64,000 bases of DNA from Erwinia sp. S63 (GCF_016625195.1 NZ_JACVUP010000019.1:1-64000); one strand, 5' to 3'. Shown: positions 16,333-25,355, numbered from the stretch's first letter. Notes: generated by a model from the letters alone, not told the origin. Program-made: numbers and translations.

Positions 16333-17566
16333 GCAGCGGGGCCACCTGCGCAACAAAGTTATCAAAATCCACCGGCAGGAATGGAAACATAAGGTTGTAA
16401 CCGTCCACAGCCCCGGCCCTGAAGGCGGTACTCAGCGTCTCGGCGACTTCTTCGGCCGTGCCGATTATCAGCCAGCTGTCCGAGCTTTGCAGCAGCAGCC
16501 GACCCAGCTCCAGCACCGTTAAACCGGCATCATAGCCGCGAATGATCTGCAGCGCAGTGCGTATACCGTCAAAATTTTCTTCCTCGGGCAGCGGCGGCAG
16601 CGGTGCGTGGGAATCGGTGTCGCTGAGGTCCATCTGCAGATAGGTACCGAGTAAATCCAGCGCCATCTGGTCGTTCATCAGCGACGTCACCAGCGCCTGC
16701 CGTTCTGCCTTTTCCGCCGCGCTGTTCACCACCACCGGCAGCACGCCGCCGAGGATTTTGAAATGGGCCGGGTCCCGCCCCAGCGCCTGCAGCCGTCTGT
16801 TCATATCCACACGGTAGGCAAGCCCTGTGGCGATATCACTCATAAACACAAAATGAATATCCGCCTGGCTGGCGGCGAGCTGCCTGCCGGCTTCTGAAGA
16901 ACCGGCCTGCACGACTACCGGGTGCCCCTGCGGTGGCCGCGGCAGGTTAAGCGGGCCGCGCACCTTGAAGAATTTGCCCTGATGATGCAACGGATGTACC
17001 CGCTGTGGATCGGCGAAGTAACCGCTTTGCTTGTCTAACAGCACCGCCTCCTCTTCCCATGAATCCCATAGCCTGCGCACTACTTCAATAAATTCAGCGG
17101 CGCGCTGATAGCGCTCTTCGTGCGCCGGAACCCTTTCGCGTCCATAGTTGGCGGCCTCTTCCGACAGCCATGAGGTGACCACGTTCCAGCTGGCCCGTCC
17201 CTCGCTGAGAAAATCCAGCGATGCGAAGTAGCGCGCCAGGTTGTACGGCTCGTTATAGGAGGTCGAGGCGGTGGCCATCAGGCCGATGTGATTAGTCACC
17301 GCGGCCAGCGCCGCTAACAGGGTGATTGGCTCCAGCCGCAGGTTCGCGTAATGCGGAATACCACTGGGCACCGTATCCCACACCGCCACGTGATCGGCGA
17401 TGAAAATATTATCCAGCACCGCCTCCTCGGCGCGACGCGCCAATGCGGCATAGTACTTGAGAGAGAAAATCTCCCTGCCGGGGGACTGCGGATGGCGCCA
17501 GGAGAAGCGGTAATCCCCCTGAGGATTAAAGAAGAACAGATTAAAAATGGCCGTGGTTTGGGTCAT
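16256..17566 (-). CDS. NtaA/SnaA/DszA-family FMN-dependent monooxygenase
   Basis: This 436-residue luciferase-like flavin monooxygenase belongs to the NtaA/SnaA/DszA branch. Family features are the FNLFFFNPQGDYRFSWRHP start, FIADHVAVWD, LEPITLLAALAAVTNHIGL, the highly conserved RASWNVVTSW, HPVVVQAGSSEAGR and the terminal HxG-less LLxARG segment. Such enzymes use reduced FMN from a partner reductase to oxidise C-N or C-S bonds in nitrilotriacetate, sulfones, sulfonates and similar compounds. No flavin reductase gene is visible in the transposon, so a host reductase would be needed. It is the last gene of a five-gene minus-strand operon after the ABC transporter, which argues that the imported compound is its substrate or precursor. 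Confidence 0.88.
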   Translation of the reverse strand: MTQTTAIFNLFFFNPQGDYRFSWRHPQSPGREIFSLKYYAALARRAEEAVLDNIFIADHVAVWDTVPSGIPHYANLRLEPITLLAALAAVTNHIGLMATASTSYNEPYNLARYFASLDFLSEGRASWNVVTSWLSEEAANYGRERVPAHEERYQRAAEFIEVVRRLWDSWEEEAVLLDKQSGYFADPQRVHPLHHQGKFFKVRGPLNLPRPPQGHPVVVQAGSSEAGRQLAASQADIHFVFMSDIATGLAYRVDMNRRLQALGRDPAHFKILGGVLPVVVNSAAEKAERQALVTSLMNDQMALDLLGTYLQMDLSDTDSHAPLPPLPEEENFDGIRTALQIIRGYDAGLTVLELGRLLLQSSDSWLIIGTAEEVAETLSTAFRAGAVDGYNLMFPFLPVDFDNFVAQVAPLLKARGVMKTAYQPGTLRQKLGLPAR

Positions 17567-17612
17567 ACTGATTGCTCGCTGAGAGTGGCGGCCGTTGCCG
17601 GGCGCAAATGGA

Positions 17613-18509
17613 TTAATGGGTATTCAGGTTGGTTTTAACCCACTGCCCGGCGACCTTAGCCGGGTCTTTATGCTCGACGTCGACCTGCTTATTCAGCTCA
17701 ATTAGATCGGCGGTGGTCAGGCGCGCCGACACCCGGTTAAGCACCTGCCCGGCTTTCGCCGATACTGCGCCTTTATGCACCAACGGCACCACGTTCTGTG
17801 CGGGCTGCTCGTGTTTATCATCCTCCAGCACCACCCACTTTTCTTTCGACAGATCACCCTGGGTCGATACCACTGTGGCCACATCAATTTTTCCGGAGTT
17901 GAGCGCCAGCCGGCTCAGCGGGCCGCCCATATCCAGCGATTTGACAGCTTTAAACCTGATGCCGTAGACCCGCTCTAGACCCGGCAGCCCGAGCGCACGG
18001 GTTGCCAGCTCTGGTGGGCCACCGACCACCAGGCGCGGTGCCACTTTCGCCAGGTCAGACAGCGTTTTCAGCTGATACTTTTTCGCCGTCTCTTCGCTCA
18101 CCGCCCAGGCGGTAATCGAACTCGCCGCCGCCGCGTTCAGTAAGGCAAAGTCAGCCGGCAAGGTGGCGCTCAGTTCGCGGGTGACCTCCTGCTGGGTGGT
18201 CACCCGGGTGTCCGGATGATAATAGTTTAATAGCGCCCCCAGGTATTCCGGTGCAATGTCCAGCTCGCCGGTTTTCAGCGCCGGAATGATGATTTCGCGG
18301 TTACCGAGGTTAAGCCGGGTTTTAACCTCAATTCCCTGCTGCTGCAGCGCCGCGGCATAGATATTGACCAGCACGGTTTGCTCAGAGAAGTTGGCTCCGC
18401 CGATGGTGACGGTCTCAGCGAGGGCAGCCAGCGGCATCCCGCTCAACCCCATAGCCAGCAGCATTGCCTGGGTTAATTTACGTTTAGCAAACCATTTTTT
18501 CATCATCAT
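17613..18509 (-). CDS. OsmF/OpuCC-like ABC importer binding protein
   Basis: This 298-residue secreted protein has a clear signal peptide (MMMKKWFAKRKLTQAMLLAM, cleaved after ALA-E around residue 31). The mature part starts TVTIGGANFSEQTVLVNIY and has the LKTGELDIAPEYLGALLNYY motif typical of the glycine betaine/choline/carnitine (OsmF/YehZ, OpuCC) binding proteins. It would capture a quaternary ammonium or related solute in the periplasm. It lies between the second permease gene and the monooxygenase gene in one operon. The exact ligand cannot be read from the sequence, and the co-transcribed monooxygenase suggests a nutrient rather than an osmoprotectant. Confidence 0.87.
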   Translation of the reverse strand: MMMKKWFAKRKLTQAMLLAMGLSGMPLAALAETVTIGGANFSEQTVLVNIYAAALQQQGIEVKTRLNLGNREIIIPALKTGELDIAPEYLGALLNYYHPDTRVTTQQEVTRELSATLPADFALLNAAAASSITAWAVSEETAKKYQLKTLSDLAKVAPRLVVGGPPELATRALGLPGLERVYGIRFKAVKSLDMGGPLSRLALNSGKIDVATVVSTQGDLSKEKWVVLEDDKHEQPAQNVVPLVHKGAVSAKAGQVLNRVSARLTTADLIELNKQVDVEHKDPAKVAGQWVKTNLNTH

Positions 18510-18547
18510 GCTCTCTTTTGAATAGTACGTAGCGACTATGTGGGAAG

Positions 18548-19240
18548 TTAACGGGCGGCGGGCAGCGTTAAGGCAAACCAGCGCCGGGCAATAAACGACA
18601 TCAGTAACTCGCAGCCGACGGCCAGCAGCGAAACGACCAGCGAGCCGGCAATGACCTGCGGGAAATCACGCTGGCCAAGGCCATCAATCAAAAAGCGGCC
18701 CAGGCCATCGAGTCCGGCATAGGCGGCCACCACCGCGGTGGCGATCAGCTGTAACAGCGATGTGCGGATGCCGGCAAAAATAAGCGGCATTGCCAGGGGG
18801 ATGCGTACCTTCAACAATGCCTGCAGCGGGGTCATACCCATCGCTTGTGCAGCCTCGTGCAGAGTTCTGTCGGCCTGGCTGATGCCGACACATGTGTTGG
18901 TCAGCATGGGGGGAATAGCCAGCGCGACCAGAGCGATAAACACCGGTACGTCGTTGAAGCCAAACAGCATGATGCACAGTAAAACAATGCCCAGCGACGG
19001 GAAGGCCTGGCCGATATTGAACAGATTGATCGCCAGAAATGCGCCGCGCTGCAGGTAGCCGAACAGGATGCCCAGCGGCTGGGCGATCAGGGTAGCTATC
19101 GCTAGGCTGACCAGCACGTAGTAGAGATGTTGCCCCAGCCGCTGCCAGATGCCGAGGTCGCCACTCCAGTGTGCGCCCTGCAGGAACCAGTGCCAGGTAT
19201 CAATAATTACCGTCATCAGCGCGTCCACCCGGTTAAACAA
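18548..19240 (-). CDS. OpuCB/YehW-like ABC permease
   Basis: A 230-residue inner-membrane permease with about six hydrophobic spans and the binding-protein-dependent transport motif around residues 130-150 (LHEAAQAMGMTPLQALLKVRIPLAMP, an EAAxxxGxxxxxxxxxIxLP-type loop). The motif docks onto the ATPase. It pairs with the neighbouring permease, whose 3' end overlaps its start by 25 bp, to form a heterodimeric pore. The start may be slightly downstream of the first ATG, at 19240 or at ATG 19219 in-frame. Confidence 0.87.
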   Translation of the reverse strand: MFNRVDALMTVIIDTWHWFLQGAHWSGDLGIWQRLGQHLYYVLVSLAIATLIAQPLGILFGYLQRGAFLAINLFNIGQAFPSLGIVLLCIMLFGFNDVPVFIALVALAIPPMLTNTCVGISQADRTLHEAAQAMGMTPLQALLKVRIPLAMPLIFAGIRTSLLQLIATAVVAAYAGLDGLGRFLIDGLGQRDFPQVIAGSLVVSLLAVGCELLMSFIARRWFALTLPAAR

Positions 19241-19854
19241 TAGCCGATGCGGGTAATCAGCAGGTCAAGCATCAGCGACAGCAGCAGGCTCAGAGCCAGG
19301 CTTATCAGGATTGGCGTCAGGAAGTTTTGGTTAAATCCGGCGATCATCAACTGCCCCAGCCCGCCCTGGCCAATCAACGCAGTGACGATCACCAGCCCGA
19401 CCAGCGTTACTGCGGCAATCCGCAGGCCGGCGAACAGCGACGGCAGGATCAGGAAAATTTCAATTTCAATAAAACGGCCAAGGCGGGTATACCCCAGTGC
19501 GCGTGCCGATTCGAGAATATCCGCCGGCAGTTTTTGCATCCCTGCAAGCACGTTGCGCATAAGAATCAGCAGAGAATAGAGCGTCAGCCCTATCACCGCC
19601 GTGGTGACGGTCAGCCCGGTCCACGGCAGCAGCAGAATAAACATCGCCAGTGAGGGGATGGTAAACAGCACGCCGCTAAACGATATCAGCGGCGTGGCGA
19701 GAGACGGCCAGCGAGTGCAGATTAGCAGCATCAGCGTCGTTAACAGCGTGCCCAGCGTCAGCGACAGCACCACCATCTGCAGATGTTCAAGGAAAAGCTG
19801 ACCGATCATGGCGGCGTTGTCGGCGATCCATTGCCACTCAATCATGCCGTCCAC
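19216..19854 (-). CDS. OpuCD/YehY-like ABC permease
   Basis: A 212-residue inner-membrane permease with five or six spans and the ESARALGYTRLGRFIEIEIFLILP coupling loop at about residues 115-138. It overlaps the ATPase gene by 17 bp upstream and the other permease gene by 25 bp downstream, so translation of the transporter subunits is coupled. It is expected to form the other half of the quaternary-ammonium-type import channel. Confidence 0.87.
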   Translation of the reverse strand: MDGMIEWQWIADNAAMIGQLFLEHLQMVVLSLTLGTLLTTLMLLICTRWPSLATPLISFSGVLFTIPSLAMFILLLPWTGLTVTTAVIGLTLYSLLILMRNVLAGMQKLPADILESARALGYTRLGRFIEIEIFLILPSLFAGLRIAAVTLVGLVIVTALIGQGGLGQLMIAGFNQNFLTPILISLALSLLLSLMLDLLITRIGYCLTGWTR

Positions 19855-20911
19855 CGTGCTGCTGCAGCGCGGCGCTCAGCAGGCCGCTGTCGACCGACCC
19901 GGCGTAGCAGCCATCTTCGCTGACTCTTATCAGCACCCCCTGCGACGTGCTGAGCAGATCGTTGTAGGCGTGCAGCAGCGACTGTTCATCGCGCACCAGC
20001 CGCAGCGGCGCTGCTTCAACATTGCCCTGCCAGCGTAGCGGACGGCGATCTCTATCAACCATAAGCTGATGTTGCACGGTCAAGAGTGGAAAGTCTGTGG
20101 AGAGCCGCTGTCCGTCAGCAGCAATCAGCGCAACATCATGTCGCGGCAGATCGCCGACGCGAAGCCTGCCCAGCCGCTTGAGCGCCGGCTCAGGTCCGAT
20201 AAAGTTTTGCACGAAGCCACTGGCCGGATGCGACAGGATCTGGTCCGGGGTATCAAACTGCGCGAGTATGCCGCCTTCCTGGAAGATTGCGATGCGGTCA
20301 CCCAGGCGAATGGCTTCGTTGATGTCGTGTGTGACCAGGATAATGGTTTTGCGCAGGCGAGCCTGCAGCGCAAGCAGCTCTTCCTGCAGCTTTAAACGCA
20401 CCACCGGGTCGATGGCCGCGAAGGGTTCGTCCATCAGCAGGATCGGTGGGTCGGCAGCCAGTGCGCGGGCAATCGAGACGCGGCTCTGCTGGCCACCGGA
20501 GAGCTGATGGGGATAACGTTTCAGCAGCAGCGGATCCAGCGACATCAATGTCACCAGCTCGTCAATGCGGCGGCTGATGGCGTGCTTATCCCATTTCAGC
20601 AGTCGCGGTACGGTGGCAATGTTTTCCGCCACCGTACGATGAGGAAACAGGGCTGGACTTTGCATCACAAAGCCTATTTTACGGCGCACCTGAATAATAT
20701 CCGCCGTCGAAAGCGCTTCGCCCTGAATGTAGACCTCGCCGTCGTCAGGAGTGTCGAGGCGGTTGATCATCCTCAGGGTGGTTGTTTTGCCGCAGCCGCT
20801 AGGGCCGACAAAGGTGCAAATCTCTCCCTGCTTGATATTTATATTCAGAGAATGGATAGCATGATGAGTATTGCCGGGATAGGTCTTAGTGATATTTTCC
20901 AGTCGAATCAT
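19838..20911 (-). CDS. OpuCA/YehX-like ABC ATPase
   Basis: This 357-residue ABC ATPase has Walker A GPSGCGKTTT (about 37-46), the Q-loop FVMQSP, signature LSGGQQSRVSIARALA, Walker B ILLMDEPFAAID and the H-loop VTHDINEA. After residue ~240 a C-terminal extension of ~110 residues replaces the regular CBS pair of OpuCA-type ATPases. It includes QGVLIRVSEDGCYAGSVD, which resembles one degenerate CBS repeat, so regulation by ionic strength may be weak or altered. It is the first gene of the minus-strand importer-monooxygenase operon. Confidence 0.9.
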   Translation of the reverse strand: MIRLENITKTYPGNTHHAIHSLNINIKQGEICTFVGPSGCGKTTTLRMINRLDTPDDGEVYIQGEALSTADIIQVRRKIGFVMQSPALFPHRTVAENIATVPRLLKWDKHAISRRIDELVTLMSLDPLLLKRYPHQLSGGQQSRVSIARALAADPPILLMDEPFAAIDPVVRLKLQEELLALQARLRKTIILVTHDINEAIRLGDRIAIFQEGGILAQFDTPDQILSHPASGFVQNFIGPEPALKRLGRLRVGDLPRHDVALIAADGQRLSTDFPLLTVQHQLMVDRDRRPLRWQGNVEAAPLRLVRDEQSLLHAYNDLLSTSQGVLIRVSEDGCYAGSVDSGLLSAALQQHGGRHD

Positions 20912-21336
20912 AATTCCCCAGCATTTCAGCGGTACAGCGCGGTCACATGCTTTTTGGCAGGCTCACACTTTCTTTATTATAAAATTCTCAAAATCAGTAT
21001 TGCATGGTCAACATGCATCACAAATTCAATATCCGGCAATCGAAATAAGAAATATCGCTTACATTCGCAGCGATGATGGCTTTTCTTAACAAATCAGATT
21101 TAAATAAAATTCATATATATCAATTAGTTAACTGTTATCTCCATACACTTACTGGCATAGTTGCACAATTTTTTTTGTTCAATGCACAATTCATGGACAT
21201 ATCCTCATTAAAGTTGTCAACAAAATCTGGCCACGGCTTTAAAGTTTTTCCAAACACAATCGTTCTGATTCATTGGGCGTTAATCCAGCTTTATATTGGA
21301 GGGGGCTGAGAGGATTTTCGTAGCCAATGCTATGGG
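20912..21336. other. A+T-rich region upstream of the transporter operon
   Basis: It likely carries the promoter of the ABC-transporter operon (minus strand). Two short plus-strand frames have no ribosome site or recognisable family and were not accepted. Its base composition is much more A+T-rich than the flanking genes. Confidence 0.4.
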
Positions 21337-21559
21337 CTGGCCGAAGCACTGAGAGAAATTCGCCGCATTGAACTAACGCTGTTTATCCTCTACTGATTCC
21401 GCGATCCTGCACTGCGTTGTAAGGTACAGGCGAGGCTGTATAAAGATGAAGCCCGTGACGCGCTGGCGCATGCGGTATTCATGCACAGGCTGGGAGAAAT
21501 CAGTGACCGAAAAACGTAGAATGAGAGCTATCGTGCCAGGGCTGAGCCTCCTTCTTAAG
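21337..21559 (+). pseudogene. remnant of a second Tn3-family transposase (tnpA)
   Basis: Conceptual translation of this stretch reads LAEALREIRRIELTLFIL, then FRDPALRCKVQARLYKDEA, RDALAHAVFMHRLGEISDR and ESYRARAEPP, with two in-frame stops. This is recognisable as the C-terminal region of a Tn3-type TnpA (typical wording: LREIGRIERTLFMLDW, DPALRRR..., GEARNALARAVFFNRLGE). It is not part of the intact TnpA encoded further right, whose corresponding region differs (VNKTLYLLNYI, ILTQLNRGESRHAVARAI). It is therefore a scar of another transposon that this element recombined with or inserted next to. Confidence 0.8.
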
Positions 21560-21587
21560 CAAAATTTAATGGCGGACTTCTTACGCT

Positions 21588-22145
21588 CTAAGCGGACTTT
21601 CCGTCCTCAAGAATTTTATAGACCGTGGAACGGGCAATCCCGAGCTGCCGGGCTATAAACGTTGCCCCCACGCCCTTACTGTGAAGCACCAGCACGCTGT
21701 TTCTGTCTATAGTGCGCCGGCGGCCAAACAGGATGCCTTTCAGCTTCGCATCCTCACGGCCTTCATTTGTTCGTTCCAGTATTCTGCGGCGCTCGGCCTG
21801 AGCAACAGCGGACAGAATGGTCACCACCATTTTTCCCATTTCTCCTTCGGTGCTGATCCCGTCATCAATAAACCGGACAGACACCCCCTGTGCATCGAAT
21901 TCCTTTATCAACTGGATCATATCGGCAGTATCTCGTCCCAGACGGTCCAACTTCTTCACCAGAATGACATCTCCTTCCTCTACCTTCATCCTCAGCAAAT
22001 CCAGCCCTTCGCGCTCGGTTGAACTACCGGATGCCTTGTCGGTAAAGAGGCGGTTGGCTTTCACCCCTGCATCTCTGAGCGCCCTGATCTGAATATCGAG
22101 AGACTGCTGGCTGGTTGATACCCGTGCATAACCAAAAAGTCGCAT
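21588..22145 (-). CDS. tnpR: Tn3-family serine resolvase
   Basis: This 185-residue serine recombinase starts at ATG 22145. The N-terminal catalytic domain shows RLFGYARVSTSQQSLDIQ with the nucleophilic serine at residue 10, DKASGS, and LVKKLDRLGRDTADM with the conserved arginines. The C-terminal helix-turn-helix (GVGATFIARQLGIARSTVYKIL) binds res. It would resolve cointegrates formed during replicative transposition and repress its own and the tnpA promoters. It is divergent from tnpA, and three subsite-like repeats lie between them. Confidence 0.93.
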   Translation of the reverse strand: MRLFGYARVSTSQQSLDIQIRALRDAGVKANRLFTDKASGSSTEREGLDLLRMKVEEGDVILVKKLDRLGRDTADMIQLIKEFDAQGVSVRFIDDGISTEGEMGKMVVTILSAVAQAERRRILERTNEGREDAKLKGILFGRRRTIDRNSVLVLHSKGVGATFIARQLGIARSTVYKILEDGKSA

Positions 22146-22150
22146 AAAAA

Positions 22151-22264
22151 TGTATCCTAAATCAAATATCGGACAGGTGATGTCTGTTATAACAAAATAA
22201 CGATTTAACGGACACATATATGATGCCTTTTTTTGGTGTCCGACAATTTATAACATTTCGGACG
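22151..22264. promoter_or_regulatory. res-like site between tnpR and tnpA
   Basis: Three stretches begin and end with TGTC/GACA-type half sites: 22151-22175 (TGTATCC...CGGACA), 22181-22214 (TGTCTGT...CGGACA, 34 bp) and 22237-22264 (TGTCCGA...CGGACG). Three resolvase dimer sites of unequal length in the intercistronic region is the standard Tn3 res layout, and the divergent promoters would be covered when resolvase binds. Confidence 0.8.
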
Positions 22265-22308
22265 GTTACGAAGTTGTTAACAAATTGCCGTCAGGCAGGG
22301 AGGCCGAT

Positions 22309-25300
22309 ATGCCCGTCGATTTTCTGACCACTGAGCAGGAACAGAACTACGGTTGTTACGTTGCAGAACCCAATGACGTGCAACTGGCCCGCTATTTTCA
22401 TCTTGATGAGCGGGACCTTGCTTTCATTAACCTGCGACGGGGAAAGCATAACCGTCTGGGAATAGCGCTTCAGCTCACAACAGCCCGTTTCCTGGGTACC
22501 TTTTTGACGGATTTAACCCAGATCCTGCCAGGCGTTCAGCGATTTGTCGCCGTGCAACTTAATATCCTCCGCCCGGAAATACTCTCTCGCTATTCTGAAC
22601 GGGACACTACCCGCAGAGAGCATACCGCGTTAATTAAAGAACATTATGGCTATCATGAATTTGGCAATTTCCCTTGGTCTTTCCGCTTGAAACGCCTGCT
22701 GTATACCCGCGCCTGGCTGAGTAATGAGAGGCCCGGTTTGATGTTCGATTTTGCCACCGCATGGCTGCTTCAGAATAAGGTACTGCTGCCCGGAGCAACC
22801 ACGCTTGTACGTCTCGTCAGTGAAATACGCGAACGTGCAAATCAGCGGCTCTGGAAAAAGCTGGCCGCGCTTCCTGATAGCTGGCAGATAGCCCGCGTGA
22901 CGGAGCTGCTGGACATTCCTGAGGGGCAGCGGATTTCACCGCTGGAGCAACTGAAAAAGGGACCGGTCACCGTCAGCGGTCCGGCGTTTACAGAAGCGCT
23001 GGAACGGTATACCCGGCTGCGAAACCTTGAGTTTTCCCGGTTGAACTTTACCGGGCTGCCCGCCATACAACTGCGCAATCTGGCCCGCTATGCGGGCATG
23101 GCATCGGTAAAATACATCGCACGTATGCCACAGCAGAGAAAGCTGGCCGTACTCACTGCATTCGTTAAGGCGCAGGAGACAGCAGCACTGGATGAAGCCG
23201 TTGATGTGCTCGATATGCTGATACTGGATATCACCCGTGAGGCGAAGAAAACGGGGCAGAAAAAACGACTCAGGACGCTGAAAGATCTTGACCGGGCAGC
23301 GCTGTTACTGGCGCGGGCATGTTCACTGTTGCTGGATGATCAGGCTGATGATGTTGAACTGAGGCAAGCCATCTTCAACTGCGTATCGAAAAACAGACTG
23401 GCAGAATCCGTCATCAAGGTTAATGAGTTGGCCCGGCCCCAGAACAACAATTTCCATGACGAAATGGTGGAGCAGTACGGTCGAGTGAAACGTTTCCTTC
23501 CGGCGGTATTGCGTGACCTGCATTTCCGCGCGGTGCCTGCCGGAGAACATACGCTGGCCGCCATTCATTATCTGGCCGAACTGAACGGCTCAAAAAAGCG
23601 TCTTCTCGATGACGCGCCTGAACATATTATTACCGGCCCCTGGAAGCGCCTGGTATACGATGCGGAGGGCCGGATACAACGCGCCGGTTATTCACTGTGT
23701 CTGCTGGAACGCATTCAGGATGCATTACGCCGCCGGGATATCTGGCTGAAAAACAGCGATCGCTGGGGAGACCCCCGCGAGAAGTTATTGCAGTGTGAAG
23801 AGTGGCAGGCGCAGCGTATGCCCGTCTGCCGGGCGCTGGGACATCCCACTGACGGACATAAAGGTGTGCAACAGCTGGCCGTTCAGCTGAATGAAACCTG
23901 GAAAGCAGTCGCATCACGCTTTGAAGGAAATGCGGAAGTCCATATCTGCAATGACGGTAAATATCCCTCCCTGACAATCAGTAGCCTGGAGAAACTGGAG
24001 GAGCCGCCGTCATTGCTTCACCTCAACAGCCGGGTCAGACAATTGCTTCCTCCGATCGATTTGACTGAACTGCTGCTCGAAATCGATGCCAGAACGGGCT
24101 TTACACGAGAGTTCACGCATGTCAGTGAGGCCGGAGCGCGAGCGCAGGATCTGCACGTCAGCCTGTGTGCGGTACTGATGGCTGAAGCCTGCAATATCGG
24201 TCTGGGACCGCTGATAAAGCACAACATACCTGCACTGACCCGCCACCGGCTCAGTTGGGTGAAACAGAATTACCTCCGAGCAGAAACGCTGGTCAGCGCC
24301 AATGCACGGCTGGTTGATTTTCAGTCCACGCTGGAGCTTGCCGGTCGCTGGGGTGGTGGTGAGGTGGCTTCAGCAGACGGCATGCGCTTTGTCACGCCGG
24401 TGAAAACGGTCAATTCCGGGCCGAACAGAAAATATTTTGGCTCCGGGCGTGGCATCACCTGGTACAACTTCGTCTCAGATCAGTACGCTGGCTTCCACGG
24501 CATCGTGGTCCCTGGCACATTACGGGATTCCATTTTTGTGCTGGAAGGCCTTCTGGAACAGCAGACAGGGCTTAATCCCGTTGAGATCATGACGGATACG
24601 GCAGGTGCCAGCGACATTATCTTTGGCCTGTTCTGGCTGCTGGGATATCAGTTTTCGCCCCGGCTTGCTGATGCCGGTGAGGCCGTTTTCTGGCGGGTGG
24701 ATAAGTCGGCAAACTACGGCGCGCTGGATGCGCTGGCCCGGGGATGTGCAGATCTGTCGAAGGCAGAGAATCAGTGGGATGAGATGATGCGAACAGCAGG
24801 TTCGCTGAAGCTGGGCACCATTCACGCTTCAGAACTCATTCGCTCACTGCTGAAGAGCTCGCGGCCGTCAGGACTAGCGCAGGCCATCATGGAAGTTGGG
24901 CGTGTCAACAAGACGCTGTATCTTCTTAATTATATTGATGATGAAGATTATCGTCGCCGGATCCTGACCCAACTGAATCGGGGAGAAAGCCGCCATGCTG
25001 TAGCCCGGGCCATCTGTTATGGTCAGCGTGGGGAGATCAGAAAGCGCTATCGTGAAGGGCAGGAAGATCAGCTTGGCGCACTGGGGCTTGTCACTAACGC
25101 GGTGGTATTGTGGAACACGCTTTATATGCAGGAAGCGCTGAGCTGGATGCGCAGTCATGGAGAAGAAACCGGAGATGAGGATATCGCCCGGTTATCCCCG
25201 CTGATGCACGGACATATCAATATGCTGGGGCATTATACGTTCACGCTGCCGGATGATATTCAAAAGGGAGAACTCAGGTCATTAAATTTCAATTTAAACA

Positions 25301-25317
25301 ATGAATTATCTCCTTAA
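22309..25317 (+). CDS. tnpA: Tn3-family transposase
   Basis: This ~1002-residue TnpA is full length for the family. The ATG at 22309 is preferred because GGGAGG lies at the right distance upstream; a TTG at 22285 is in frame but poorly placed. The N-terminal DNA-binding region (FLTTEQEQNYG ... LDERDLAFINLRRGKHNRLGIALQL) is followed by the Tn3 core, with ASADGMRF and MTDTAGASD holding two catalytic aspartates and AENQWDEM holding the likely catalytic glutamate. The TAA stop lies inside the right inverted repeat. The intact frame and intact ends imply that the element could still move. Confidence 0.95.
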   Translation: MPVDFLTTEQEQNYGCYVAEPNDVQLARYFHLDERDLAFINLRRGKHNRLGIALQLTTARFLGTFLTDLTQILPGVQRFVAVQLNILRPEILSRYSERDTTRREHTALIKEHYGYHEFGNFPWSFRLKRLLYTRAWLSNERPGLMFDFATAWLLQNKVLLPGATTLVRLVSEIRERANQRLWKKLAALPDSWQIARVTELLDIPEGQRISPLEQLKKGPVTVSGPAFTEALERYTRLRNLEFSRLNFTGLPAIQLRNLARYAGMASVKYIARMPQQRKLAVLTAFVKAQETAALDEAVDVLDMLILDITREAKKTGQKKRLRTLKDLDRAALLLARACSLLLDDQADDVELRQAIFNCVSKNRLAESVIKVNELARPQNNNFHDEMVEQYGRVKRFLPAVLRDLHFRAVPAGEHTLAAIHYLAELNGSKKRLLDDAPEHIITGPWKRLVYDAEGRIQRAGYSLCLLERIQDALRRRDIWLKNSDRWGDPREKLLQCEEWQAQRMPVCRALGHPTDGHKGVQQLAVQLNETWKAVASRFEGNAEVHICNDGKYPSLTISSLEKLEEPPSLLHLNSRVRQLLPPIDLTELLLEIDARTGFTREFTHVSEAGARAQDLHVSLCAVLMAEACNIGLGPLIKHNIPALTRHRLSWVKQNYLRAETLVSANARLVDFQSTLELAGRWGGGEVASADGMRFVTPVKTVNSGPNRKYFGSGRGITWYNFVSDQYAGFHGIVVPGTLRDSIFVLEGLLEQQTGLNPVEIMTDTAGASDIIFGLFWLLGYQFSPRLADAGEAVFWRVDKSANYGALDALARGCADLSKAENQWDEMMRTAGSLKLGTIHASELIRSLLKSSRPSGLAQAIMEVGRVNKTLYLLNYIDDEDYRRRILTQLNRGESRHAVARAICYGQRGEIRKRYREGQEDQLGALGLVTNAVVLWNTLYMQEALSWMRSHGEETGDEDIARLSPLMHGHINMLGHYTFTLPDDIQKGELRSLNFNLNNELSP

Positions 25318-25350
25318 CGTACGTTTTCGTTCCATTGGCCCTCAACCCCC
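25312..25350 (-). repeat. right terminal inverted repeat of the Tn3-family element
   Basis: 39 bp, reading GGGGGTTGAGGG inward on the minus strand. It matches the left end at 36 positions and contains the tnpA stop codon. Confidence 0.92.
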
Positions 25351-25355
25351 ATAGA
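25351..25355 (+). repeat. right target-site duplication ATAGA
   Basis: Identical to 13952-13956 at the other transposon end. Confidence 0.85.

Larger units (their letters stand above)
13957..25350. mobile_element. complete 11.4-kb Tn3-family transposon with metabolic cargo
   Basis: Both ends carry 39-bp inverted repeats beginning GGGG and sharing AAGGG/GAGGG then CCAATGGAACGAAAACGTACG; 36 of 39 positions match. The 5-bp direct repeat ATAGA lies immediately outside each end (13952-13956 and 25351-25355), as expected for Tn3-family insertion. At the right end sit tnpA and a divergent serine resolvase with a res-like region between them. Cargo on the left is a desaturase-like gene, a PhnD-like gene, a flavin monooxygenase and an OpuC/Osm-type ABC transporter. 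An internal fragment of another tnpA indicates earlier transposon layering. The insertion separates the iteron array from the stress-gene block at 25.4 kb. The intact ends, transposase and duplication suggest a recent, possibly active, element. Confidence 0.93.

Noticed and set aside
13957..25350. Two separate insertions, one carrying the cargo and one the transposase
   Set aside because: A single pair of matching 39-bp ends and one 5-bp duplication enclose everything, so it is one element with an internal scar.
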